Of a stretch of 41,055 nucleotides of DNA, positions 8,080 to 15,650 are shown one piece after another (position 1 is the stretch's first letter; each line of letters begins with the position of its first letter). The notes below the pieces were generated by a model. That model saw only the letters and a list, made by a program, of their open reading frames with translations. It was not told the origin of the DNA and did no database searches. Origin of the DNA: an uncultured Bacteroidales bacterium (GTDB lineage: Bacteria > Bacteroidota > Bacteroidia > Bacteroidales > UBA932); contig CAMGFA010000017.1 in the NCBI GenBank assembly GCA_946055165.1, positions 1 through 41,055 on the forward strand, written 5' to 3'. A program made the position numbers and the translations under genes.

Positions 8080-9437
8080 AAAAGACAATAATCACAGTTT
8101 TGGTCCTGGTTATGGGGACTTTGCTCCCGGCGCAGGCACAGACAGAATATCTGCTCATCGAAGACTGCATTGAGCTGGCCCGCAGCAACGAGGCCAATGC
8201 CCGAAACGCAGAGCTCGATGTCAGGAGCGCAATTGAGCAGCGCAAGGAAGCCCGCTGGGAGTTCGGTCCGAAAATAAATGCCACAGGAGTAGGCTTTGTA
8301 GCTGCCAATCCTATGATATACTATGGTTTGAGAGACATTCTCGGAACCGGAGACAATGCGATGAATATAGTCAACGCAGTTGAAGACTACTGCCGGGAAA
8401 GCGGAATCGACCCTTATTTCAAAGGCTTGGAGAATGGCATCGGACTGAGTATTACTGCACTGCAGCCTATTTTCGCAGGCGGAAGAATCGTCAACGGGAA
8501 CAAGCTGGCAGATCTTGGGGTGAGCGCTGCACTACTGCAGAAGGAGGTCAAGCTTCAAAGCAGCGAGGCCGATGTGGAAGAGAAATACTGGCAGGTGGTT
8601 TCGCTGCAGGAGAAGAAAAAGACCCTCGAAGAGAGTCTGCCTATAGTGGAAAGGCTCTGCGCCGATGCGCGCAATGCTGCAGAAAGCGGACTTATCACCA
8701 CGGCCGATTTTCTGGAGCTGGAACAGACCCTGCGCGACCTCAAAGCCAAACAGAGCAAGCTCAAAGGCGGACTCAGGCTGGCGAAAATGGATTTGTTCAA
8801 CCTGGTGGGCTACGAATACCGCATTCTTCAGCTGGACTCAATTGAACTGGCCAGCAGTCCCCTTTTGGACTACAGCCCCGACTACTATTATATGGAGCCG
8901 GAGGAAATGGCTCAGGGGATGGCCGAATCGAGACTTCTCGAAATGCAGGTCGAAGCCAAAATCCTGCAAAAAAAGATGACCTTGGGCGAAAGCCTTCCAC
9001 AATTGGCAATAGGTGCAGGAGCAAGCTACAGCAACTACGTTAACGAATTCAAGCCCAATGCAATGGCCTTCGTGATGCTCCAGATTCCAATCAGCGACTG
9101 GGGCAAGCAGGCCCACAAGCTCAGACGCGCCGAAAACGACGTCCAGAAAGCACGAAACGACAAGGAATACCTGGACAAACAGCTCATTCTCAAAGCGCAG
9201 GCCCTGTGGGTACAGATGAGCAGCGCATGGGACGAGCTGGAAGTTCTTATGGAAAACAGCAGAGAAGCCCGGGAAACTTACGAAAGGCTGAGTCTTGAAC
9301 ACGGAGCCGGATTGAACGACACCCCTACTCTGCTTCAGGCCCAAATCAACGCAAGACAAGCAAAAGACGCTGCGATTGATGCCCAGATTGCATATCGCAG
9401 CGCCGTAGATGCTTATTTAAGAGTCTGCAGGGATTAA
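8076..9437 (+). CDS. TolC-family outer-membrane efflux channel
   Basis: A 453-residue outer-membrane factor that completes the tripartite pump. The N-terminus MKKTIITVLVLVMGTLLPAQA is a signal peptidase I leader ending AQA. The mature protein has the two-fold OEP repeat: long amphipathic, Glu/Lys/Ala-rich helices at about 45-75, 160-230, 290-320 and 360-440, with barrel strands such as LSITALQPIFAGGRI and FVMLQIPISDWG between them. The frame is open far upstream through the RND gene, but that is another frame of the pump; the ATG in the ATGA overlap at 8076 is the real start. It ends 13 nt from the convergent ssb stop, with no obvious terminator. Confidence 0.95.
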   Translation: MKKTIITVLVLVMGTLLPAQAQTEYLLIEDCIELARSNEANARNAELDVRSAIEQRKEARWEFGPKINATGVGFVAANPMIYYGLRDILGTGDNAMNIVNAVEDYCRESGIDPYFKGLENGIGLSITALQPIFAGGRIVNGNKLADLGVSAALLQKEVKLQSSEADVEEKYWQVVSLQEKKKTLEESLPIVERLCADARNAAESGLITTADFLELEQTLRDLKAKQSKLKGGLRLAKMDLFNLVGYEYRILQLDSIELASSPLLDYSPDYYYMEPEEMAQGMAESRLLEMQVEAKILQKKMTLGESLPQLAIGAGASYSNYVNEFKPNAMAFVMLQIPISDWGKQAHKLRRAENDVQKARNDKEYLDKQLILKAQALWVQMSSAWDELEVLMENSREARETYERLSLEHGAGLNDTPTLLQAQINARQAKDAAIDAQIAYRSAVDAYLRVCRD

Positions 9438-9450
9438 ATCCCCCTTTTGC

Positions 9451-9972
9451 CTAAAATGGCAGATCGTCAACTCCTCCGTTGTCTTCAAAGGAGGCCGGTT
9501 CGCTGTAAGCCGGAGCCGAAGGCTGTTGTACAGGAGGGGTGTAGCTCTGCTGTGCGGGAGCCTGATAAGTCTGGGCAGGAGCCTGATAGCTCTGTTGTGG
9601 AGCTGCCGGGGCATAGCCTTGCGGAGCAGCAGCGTCGTTGTCGGACTTCTTGCCGAGAAGCTGGAGATTGTCCACCTGTATTTCGGTCACATACTTCTTC
9701 ACGCCTGTCTGGTCCACATAGTTTCTGGTCCTCAGACGGCCTTCTACATAAATCTGGGTTCCTTTGTGCACAAAGCGCTCGATTACATCGGCGTTGCTGC
9801 GCCAGGCAACCAGATTGTGCCATTCAGTGTTTTCGCGCAACTCGCCGTTACGGTCTTTGTAGCGCTCGGTAGTGGCAAGAGTGAAACTTGCAACCTTTGC
9901 ATTTCCTTCGAGGTAACGTACATCAGGGTCTTTTCCAACGTTACCGATCAGCATTACTTTGTTGAGAGACAT
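9451..9972 (-). CDS. ssb: Single-stranded DNA-binding protein
   Basis: Binds ssDNA in replication, repair and recombination as a tetramer. The 173 residues comprise an OB fold (about 1-110) starting MSLNKVMLIGNVGKDPDVRY, with TEWHNLVAWRSNADV and GTQIYVEGRLRTRNY strands. A flexible linker rich in Gln, Pro, Ala and Tyr (about 117-160) precedes the acidic tip DDLPF that recruits partner proteins. The start codon lies 12 nt after the stop of the DUF368 gene, so it is probably the last gene of a four-gene minus-strand transcript, though a promoter inside the upstream gene cannot be excluded. Confidence 0.97.
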   Translation of the reverse strand: MSLNKVMLIGNVGKDPDVRYLEGNAKVASFTLATTERYKDRNGELRENTEWHNLVAWRSNADVIERFVHKGTQIYVEGRLRTRNYVDQTGVKKYVTEIQVDNLQLLGKKSDNDAAAPQGYAPAAPQQSYQAPAQTYQAPAQQSYTPPVQQPSAPAYSEPASFEDNGGVDDLPF

Positions 9973-9984
9973 AATAATATGAAT

Positions 9985-10851
9985 TTAAGATTTTTTATGG
10001 CTTGAAAGTACTTGTATTCCCACCACCAGCGCAATGCCGAGGAAGATGAAAAGCACGGCACCGCCTATCTGAAGCCCCTTTCCGGCAGCCTCGACTGCCT
10101 CCATATTGGACCAAGGCCACACTTTGATGAGCGTACCCAGTACAAAACCCACCAAAAGCAGCATAGTCTGCCTTTCGAAACGGGCCAGCAACCACTTGAG
10201 GAACTTGGCAAAGGCCACTATTCCGATCACGGCACCCAGAGCCAAAGGCAGCAGCACCGACCAGTTCGGCGCAGAAAGGTCAATGGCGGCAAGAACAGTA
10301 TCGTACTTGCCTAAAATCTGCATAATGAAACTGCCCGATACGCCGGGAAGAATCATTGTGCACATAGCAAGAGCTCCAGTAAGGAAATAGAACCAGGCCG
10401 TTTCCGGGGTTTTGGAAGGAGTGAGAAAACAGAAAGCCAGACCTATGCCCAGACCCAGAACGAGCCAGAGCACATCCATAAAACGCCAGTTCCTGAGAGG
10501 AATCAGCATATATATGGCCGATGCCACAATGAGCCCGAAGAAGAAAGCCCATGTGAGCACAGGATATGCGGCTAGTGTCCAGGTGAGGAATTTGGCCAGA
10601 CTGAGAATACTGAGCACAATGCCTATGCCCAGCGCAAGAAGAAAACTGCCGTCTATTGCCTTCCACCACTGGGCGAACTTCCCCTTGAAGAAGAGTTTCC
10701 AGAGCTTGATGCTTGCAAGTGAGGAGATGGCGGCGATTATCCGCGAATAAATGCCTGTCACCAGGGCGATAGTGCCTCCGGACACTCCCGGAACCACATT
10801 GGCCGCACCCATTGCGAAGCCCTTGAGGGCGTTGACGATTGCAGATTTCAT
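9985..10851 (-). CDS. DUF368 membrane protein, PopT-type undecaprenyl phosphate translocase
   Basis: A 288-residue inner-membrane protein with about 8-9 hydrophobic segments. The N-terminal motif GAANVVPGVSGGTIALVTGI and its second copy MILPGVSGSFIMQILGKYD are the paired signatures of DUF368. From published work on this family (PopT), it returns undecaprenyl phosphate from the outer to the inner leaflet for reuse in wall and glycan synthesis; applying that here is inference from family. It starts 1 nt after the stop of the DUF6913-like gene and is followed 12 nt later by ssb. Confidence 0.88.
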   Translation of the reverse strand: MKSAIVNALKGFAMGAANVVPGVSGGTIALVTGIYSRIIAAISSLASIKLWKLFFKGKFAQWWKAIDGSFLLALGIGIVLSILSLAKFLTWTLAAYPVLTWAFFFGLIVASAIYMLIPLRNWRFMDVLWLVLGLGIGLAFCFLTPSKTPETAWFYFLTGALAMCTMILPGVSGSFIMQILGKYDTVLAAIDLSAPNWSVLLPLALGAVIGIVAFAKFLKWLLARFERQTMLLLVGFVLGTLIKVWPWSNMEAVEAAGKGLQIGGAVLFIFLGIALVVGIQVLSSHKKS

Positions 10852-10852
10852 A

Positions 10853-11368
10853 TCATTTGATTGTATTGAGCAGGGAGGCCATCTGCGAAAAGACCTCCGA
10901 CTGGCTGTAAGTTTCTGAATTGGAAATCACTATATCGAAATAAGGGGAATTATCCGCGCTTCTTCCGATTTTGAAGCCCGCCTTGCTGCAGCGCATAATA
11001 TAGCGCTGGGTAAAGAGGGAATCGAGAGTAAGGTCCACAAGCAGCCCGGTGTTGTAATCCACTGCAGGGTGTTTTTTAGATCTCTTGGGACGATGATATA
11101 TATTGCAGTTCCTGCGGCCTATGACGATGCAGTCTTTGAGCTGCGGAGCCGGCTTTGCGGCACTTAGGGCATAGATATCACAGGAGAGATAGCGTGAAGC
11201 GAAATATTCCTTGACGGCAGTGGCACATTTCTGCGCATCGGGAGCATCGGCATCAAAAATCACAGCAGCCTTCTTCAGGGAAGAAAGAGGCCTGATGGCT
11301 GTAGGCACTTTGGAGCGGCTGCGGCAGATGGACAGAGCCTGGCAAAGAAGTATAAAGGGGTTCTTCAT
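10853..11368 (-). CDS. Conserved Bacteroidota protein, DUF6913-like
   Basis: A 171-residue soluble protein with no signal peptide or membrane segment. The central part (KAAVIFDADAPDAQKCATAV, about 33-52) and LLVDLTLDSLFTQRYIMRC (about 109-127) resemble the small Bacteroidota family DUF6913, of unknown function; the match is from memory of the pattern. The N-terminus is basic and rich in Ser/Arg. Its ATG overlaps the kinase stop by 4 nt, and its stop is 1 nt from the DUF368 start, so it is translationally tied to both. No catalytic residues can be named. Confidence 0.75.
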   Translation of the reverse strand: MKNPFILLCQALSICRSRSKVPTAIRPLSSLKKAAVIFDADAPDAQKCATAVKEYFASRYLSCDIYALSAAKPAPQLKDCIVIGRRNCNIYHRPKRSKKHPAVDYNTGLLVDLTLDSLFTQRYIMRCSKAGFKIGRSADNSPYFDIVISNSETYSQSEVFSQMASLLNTIK

Positions 11369-12363
11369 CGTTTGTTGGACTCTATGAGGGCGTTTATTTC
11401 TTCGAGGGCGTCTTTCCAGCGATGGGCATCGATCTTTGTTCCGACCACCTCAACGACCTTGGCCGCAATAATCGAGCCTATTTCTCCGCAGACCTTCAAT
11501 GGCAGACCGAGGGAATGGGCGTACAGGAAACCGGCAGCGTAGGTATCGCCGGCACCTGTTGCATCCACAGGATTGGCAGGCCAAGGCAGAATCTGGTGCT
11601 TTTCCCCTCCCGACATCAGCCAGGAGCCGTCTTTTCCAACTTTCACAACAGCTATTTTGCAATGACGGGCAATTTCCTCAACACTTTGGGAAGGATTCTC
11701 CAGCTTGGTAAAAGCACGTGCCTCGGTTTCATTGGCAAATACTATGTCAACGTAGCGGTCTATGATATCGTGAAGGAAGGCATTGTTGCTTTCCACCACA
11801 TTGTAGGAGGCCATATCAAGGGAGATTATGCAGCCTGCCTGATGGGCAAGTTCCACGGCACGGCGGATGAGCCTCTGGTTCTGGACCAGATAGCCTTCGA
11901 TATGAAAGTAATCATAACCCACAAACTGCTCGGGATGCAGATCCTCAGGAACAAGGTCCAGGGCCGCCCCCAGATACACGGCAAAAGTGCGCTCGGCATT
12001 GCCTCCGCTCACAAAGACCATGGAACGTCCGCTGGAGTGCTCGCTTTTGAGCAGGCAGCTTTTCACACCATAGTTTTCCTGCTCGCTTTTGAAAAGGAGG
12101 CCGAGTTCATCGTCCCCGATTTTTCCGATGAAGCAGGAAGGCATGCCGAAGATGGAGGTGCAGACTATTGTGTTCGCAGCGCTTCCTCCGGCCACAATCT
12201 TTACGCCGAGAGGCTTGAGCGCGTTCCAGATTTTGTCGCCCGTCTCCATATCGACGTGCTGCATGCTGCCCTTCGGCAGATGGTACTTCTTGAGAAAAGA
12301 ATCGTCCGGAAGGACGGCCAGAATGTCGGTCAAGGCATTGCCTATACCTAAGATGGATTTCAT
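11365..12363 (-). CDS. PfkB-family carbohydrate or nucleoside kinase (adenosine-kinase-like)
   Basis: ATP-dependent kinase of the ribokinase/PfkB family, 332 residues. The N-terminal signature IVAGGSAANTI (about 56-66) and the C-terminal signature DATGAGDTYAAGF (267-279) are intact, with Asp273 the expected catalytic base. Overall pattern (MKSILGIGNALTDIL, GKIGDDELG) is closest to the adenosine kinase-like branch common in Bacteroidota, but sugar kinases share these motifs, so the substrate is open. It heads the minus-strand group with the DUF6913-like, DUF368 and ssb genes and is divergent from the flippase-like gene, with 67 nt between the two ATGs. Confidence 0.92.
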   Translation of the reverse strand: MKSILGIGNALTDILAVLPDDSFLKKYHLPKGSMQHVDMETGDKIWNALKPLGVKIVAGGSAANTIVCTSIFGMPSCFIGKIGDDELGLLFKSEQENYGVKSCLLKSEHSSGRSMVFVSGGNAERTFAVYLGAALDLVPEDLHPEQFVGYDYFHIEGYLVQNQRLIRRAVELAHQAGCIISLDMASYNVVESNNAFLHDIIDRYVDIVFANETEARAFTKLENPSQSVEEIARHCKIAVVKVGKDGSWLMSGGEKHQILPWPANPVDATGAGDTYAAGFLYAHSLGLPLKVCGEIGSIIAAKVVEVVGTKIDAHRWKDALEEINALIESNKR

Positions 12364-12385
12364 AAACGCAGTCTGTTATAAAAAA

Positions 12386-12393
12386 CAAAAATA
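12386..12393 (-). promoter_or_regulatory. -7 box for the kinase/DUF368/ssb group
   Basis: TATTTTTG on the minus strand matches TAnnTTTG and lies 22 nt before the kinase ATG. No TTTG is found at the right distance upstream; that space is occupied by an A/T-rich tract. The divergent promoter for the flippase-like gene is only 22 bp away. Confidence 0.5.
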
Positions 12394-12415
12394 AAAAAAA
12401 TTATCCGCAATTTGC

Positions 12416-12423
12416 TATCTTTG
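12416..12423 (+). promoter_or_regulatory. -7 box for the flippase-like gene, leaderless arrangement
   Basis: TATCTTTG, followed by C, is an exact Bacteroidota -7 box. Only 7 nt separate it from the ATG at 12431. With a start site a few bases downstream of the box, the mRNA would have a leader of about 0-4 nt. An A-tract fills the -33 region. Confidence 0.65.
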
Positions 12424-12430
12424 CACGATT

Positions 12431-13417
12431 ATGTCTGACAAATTAAAGAAAGTACTGAAATACGTCTTCGCAGCGGCACTTGCCGCTATATTGGTTTACC
12501 TTGCCCTAAAAGATATGGACTGGAAGGTTTTCATGAGCGCTTTCGGCCAAACCCGCTGGGGCTACGTGGCACTCTCCCTGCTCTGTGCCCTGCTGGCCTT
12601 GATTTTCCGCGTGGAGCGCTGGCACGACCTTATGCTTCCTATCAACAGGGACATCCGCAGAATAGACCTCTGGGACAGTTGCAACATCGGCAATCTGGTA
12701 AGCGTGGCCGTTCCCTGGGTGAGCCTTTTCGTGCGCTGCGGAGCAATAAGCGACAAGAAGACGCCTTACGACAAAACTTTGGGAACCATCCTTATGGAAA
12801 GGGCCTGGGACTGCCTTATGGTCCTGCTTTTCTGCATTCTTGCCATCTTCCTCAACACAGGGAACATTGCCGAATGGTTCTACGAAAATATCGCAAAGGG
12901 ACTTGCCGGACGTTTGAACCTGAATCTGGGGCTGATTTTCGCCTGCCTGCTCCTGCTGGGGGCCCTCTTCATTTTCCTCTGCTTCAAATTGCGCAAGAAA
13001 ATACCGCTTGCCGACAAACTTGCAGGCTGGATAGAAGGCATATTCGAGGGATTCAAATCTTTCAAGGAAGTGCAGCACAAACCGCGCTTCATCCTCTACT
13101 CCGTACTGCTCTGGACCTCCTATATGCTTATGTGCCTGTGTATTTTCCACGCACTTCCAATGCTGTCGCATCTCGGGCTCAGCGATGCCCTCTTCCTCTT
13201 TACGGTAGGCAATCTTTCATCTCTTCTGCCTGTTCCGGGAGGTTTCGGAGCCTACCACTATTTTGTGGCCCTTGCCCTGAGCGGACTCTACGATGTGAGC
13301 TGGGAAATAGGCATTCTTTTCGCCACCCTCATACACGAAACGCGCTCCCTGATGCTCGTGGCATTGGGAGTGCTGTCTCTTTTGTTTTTCCAGAAAAGGC
13401 GGGCTTCCCGCGGCTAA
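12431..13417 (+). CDS. Flippase-like membrane protein (YbhN/MprF transmembrane-domain family)
   Basis: A 328-residue inner-membrane protein with about 8 hydrophobic helices. The family is lysylphosphatidylglycerol synthase TM region / COG0392, whose known members flip or modify lipids or lipid-linked sugars. Supporting patterns are the N-terminal LALKDMDW, the RVERWHDLM stretch (about 57-65), the conserved VAVPWVSLFVRCGAI region after helix 3, and LLPVPGGFGAYHYF (about 271-284), typical of the last third of this family. The precise substrate is unknown. It is a single-gene plus-strand unit, ends directly against the nfnB stop with no gap, and has its own strong -7 box. Confidence 0.88.
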   Translation: MSDKLKKVLKYVFAAALAAILVYLALKDMDWKVFMSAFGQTRWGYVALSLLCALLALIFRVERWHDLMLPINRDIRRIDLWDSCNIGNLVSVAVPWVSLFVRCGAISDKKTPYDKTLGTILMERAWDCLMVLLFCILAIFLNTGNIAEWFYENIAKGLAGRLNLNLGLIFACLLLLGALFIFLCFKLRKKIPLADKLAGWIEGIFEGFKSFKEVQHKPRFILYSVLLWTSYMLMCLCIFHALPMLSHLGLSDALFLFTVGNLSSLLPVPGGFGAYHYFVALALSGLYDVSWEIGILFATLIHETRSLMLVALGVLSLLFFQKRRASRG

Positions 13418-14803
13418 CTACTTGTCCTGCAGATAGTCGCGTATGGCAGCAGCTGCCTTGCGCCCCGCGCCCATTGCGAGAATCACTGTCGCGGCGCCGG
13501 TAACTGCATCGCCTCCGGCAAAGACCCCAGGACGGGTGGTGCGGCCATCGGAATCGGCCGAAATACCGCCCCTGCGGGTAGCCTCGAGCCCGGCTGTAGT
13601 ATTGACTATCAATGGATTGGGCGATGTTCCGAGAGCCATTATCACTGTATCGGCCTCTATCTCGAACTCCGAGCCGGGAATGGCCACAGGACTGCGGCGG
13701 CCGCTCTGGTCGGGCTCGCCGAGCTCCATCCTCAGGCAACGCAGAGCCCTTACCCAGGAGCGCTCATCGCCCAGAATTTCGCAAGGGTTGCAGAGGGTGT
13801 CGAAGACGATTCCCTCCTCTTTCGCGTGATGCACCTCCTCGCGGCGTGCAGGCAGTTCGGCCTCGCTGCGCCTATAGACTATATGGACTTCGGCTCCAAG
13901 CCTGAGTGCGGTTCTGGCAGCGTCCATTGCCACATTGCCGCCACCTACCACGCAGACCTTGCGGCCTACGAAAATAGGGGTAGCGTAGTCGCTGCGCCAG
14001 GCCTTCATAAGGTTGTTGCGGGTCAGGAACTCGTTGGCAGAAAAGACTCCGTTGAGATTCTCTCCCGGAATGCCCATAAATTTTGGGAGTCCGGCACCAC
14101 TGCCCACGAACACGGCCTTGAAACCTTCCCGGTCGAGAAGCTGGTCTATGCTCAAGGTGCGGCCTATTATGCAGTCACATTCGAACTTGACCCCAAGCTT
14201 GCGCAGATTTTCAATTTCCGGAGCCAGCACCTTGTCCTTCGGCAGGCGGAATTCCGGAATGCCATAGGCCAGCACGCCACCCAAGGCGTGAAGAGCCTCG
14301 AATACAGTTACGTCGTAGCCCCATTTTGCCAGATCGGCCGCACAGGCCAGACCGGCAGGGCCGGAACCCACCACCGCAACCTTGCAGGGATTGTCAAGTT
14401 TCTGGCATTCGGCCCCGGGAGCACAGCCGTTCTCCCTGCTGTAATCGGCCACAAACCTTTCGAGATTGCCGATGGCAACGCTCTCTCCCTTAATTCCCAA
14501 AACACAGGAGCCCTCGCACTGGGTCTCCTGCGGGCACACCCTTCCGCACACGGCCGGAAGAGAGGAATCGCGCGCAATCACTTCGGCAGCAGCAACTATG
14601 TCACCCTCTTTCACCTTTGAAATGAATCCGGGGATGTCCAGCCCCACCGGGCATGCTGCAACGCAGCGCGGATTCTTGCAATGCAGGCAGCGGGAAGCCT
14701 CCGTACGGGCTTCTTCAAGATTGAAACCGAGGCTCACCTCGTCGAAATTGCAGGCTCTCTGCCGGGGGTCCTGCTCACGTACTTTTGTTCTTGGACTAAT
14801 CAT
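13418..14803 (-). CDS. nfnB: NADH-dependent reduced ferredoxin:NADP+ oxidoreductase, large subunit
   Basis: Large subunit of the bifurcating transhydrogenase NfnAB, which couples NADH and reduced ferredoxin to NADP+ reduction (reversible). At 461 residues it has the family length. The N-terminus holds two [4Fe-4S] sites: Cys39, 42, 47, 51 and Cys86, 90, 96, 100 (CGRVCPQETQCEGSC). Then follow FAD-binding VVGSGPAGLACA (about 150-161), the NAD(P)-binding VVGGGNVAMDAART and the C-terminal FAD-closing PGVFAGGDAVTGAATV. Glutamate synthase small subunit (GltD) is the close alternative, but the N-terminal pattern and the adjacent nfnA, overlapping by 8 nt, decide it. Sulfide dehydrogenase (SudA) is another name for this family. 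Confidence 0.92.
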   Translation of the reverse strand: MISPRTKVREQDPRQRACNFDEVSLGFNLEEARTEASRCLHCKNPRCVAACPVGLDIPGFISKVKEGDIVAAAEVIARDSSLPAVCGRVCPQETQCEGSCVLGIKGESVAIGNLERFVADYSRENGCAPGAECQKLDNPCKVAVVGSGPAGLACAADLAKWGYDVTVFEALHALGGVLAYGIPEFRLPKDKVLAPEIENLRKLGVKFECDCIIGRTLSIDQLLDREGFKAVFVGSGAGLPKFMGIPGENLNGVFSANEFLTRNNLMKAWRSDYATPIFVGRKVCVVGGGNVAMDAARTALRLGAEVHIVYRRSEAELPARREEVHHAKEEGIVFDTLCNPCEILGDERSWVRALRCLRMELGEPDQSGRRSPVAIPGSEFEIEADTVIMALGTSPNPLIVNTTAGLEATRRGGISADSDGRTTRPGVFAGGDAVTGAATVILAMGAGRKAAAAIRDYLQDK

Positions 14804-15632
14804 TTTTCAAAGCTTCGGCCTCCTGTGCCTTGTATTGGCCCAAACGGATGAGGGCCTCGTCAAAATCTACCAAATATCCATCGAATTCAGGGCCGTCCAT
14901 GCAGGCGAACCTGGTTTTACCATCCACAGTCACCCTGCAGGCGCCGCACATTCCGGTGCCGTCCACCATAAGGGTGTTGAGACTCACCGTAACCGGCAGT
15001 CCCAGTTTCTTGCAGCAGAGGGTGGCAAACTTCATCATTATCATAGGGCCGATTGCGACTGCCCGGCTAAAGACGGCGCCTTCTGCCACAAGCTTTTCCA
15101 GCAGGGCCGTACCCACTCCGTGGAAACCCAGGGAGCCGTCGTCGGTGCAGATGTGCACCTTGTCGCAGACCGCTTCCATCTCCTTCACATATATGAGCAG
15201 GTCCTTGTTGCGGGCTCCTATGATCACCTCCACGTGTGCGCCTCTTTCGTGAAGATACCTGGCCTGTGGATAGACCGGGGCCGCGCCCACACCTCCGGCG
15301 ATGAACACAAAGCTTGACTTGCGGAACTCCTCCTCCGTGAAATCAACGAATTCGGAAGCATTGCCCAAAGGGCCCACCACATCGGCAAAGCTTTCGCCCA
15401 CCTCCATAGCCACAATTCTGGCCGATGAGGCTCCGATTTTCTGAGTTACGATGACAACCGTGCCCGCAAGAGGGTCGGCATCACTGATGGTGAGGGGAAT
15501 GCGCTCACCTTTTTCGTCGGTTCGCACAATGAGGAACTGCCCGGGAAGGGCTGCAGCGGCCACGCGCGGTGCGTACACGCTCATCCTGCATACAGCAGGC
15601 GTGAGCATTTCTTTCGTCTGGATAGTAAACAT
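14796..15632 (-). CDS. nfnA: NADH-dependent reduced ferredoxin:NADP+ oxidoreductase, small subunit
   Basis: Small subunit of NfnAB, 278 residues, cytoplasmic. It has an FAD-binding beta-barrel (about 1-100, with ERIPLTISDAD and GPLGNASEF), an NAD-binding Rossmann part beginning VFIAGGVGAAPVYPQ (about 108-122), and a C-terminal [2Fe-2S] site with GTGMCGACRV and FACMDGPEFD. This layout is shared with PyrK-type electron-transfer subunits and SudB; linkage to nfnB by an 8-nt overlap makes Nfn the best call. A -7 box lies just upstream, and the WYL regulator stop is 18 nt away. Confidence 0.92.
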   Translation of the reverse strand: MFTIQTKEMLTPAVCRMSVYAPRVAAAALPGQFLIVRTDEKGERIPLTISDADPLAGTVVIVTQKIGASSARIVAMEVGESFADVVGPLGNASEFVDFTEEEFRKSSFVFIAGGVGAAPVYPQARYLHERGAHVEVIIGARNKDLLIYVKEMEAVCDKVHICTDDGSLGFHGVGTALLEKLVAEGAVFSRAVAIGPMIMMKFATLCCKKLGLPVTVSLNTLMVDGTGMCGACRVTVDGKTRFACMDGPEFDGYLVDFDEALIRLGQYKAQEAEALKND

Positions 15633-15640
15633 ATTCGGCC

Positions 15641-15648
15641 CAAAGTTA
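15641..15648 (-). promoter_or_regulatory. -7 box for nfnAB, leaderless arrangement
   Basis: TAACTTTG on the minus strand is an exact TAnnTTTG match, 8 nt before the nfnA ATG and 2 nt after the stop codon of the upstream regulator gene. This would give a leader of a few bases at most. No TTTG is seen at -33, so activation may need a factor. Confidence 0.6.
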
Positions 15649-15650
15649 CT

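Noticed and set aside
13418..14803. Glutamate synthase small subunit (gltD) as the identity of this gene
   Set aside because: The N-terminal cluster pattern and length fit both, but the adjacent overlapping small flavoprotein with a [2Fe-2S] site is the Nfn partner and no gltB is present.
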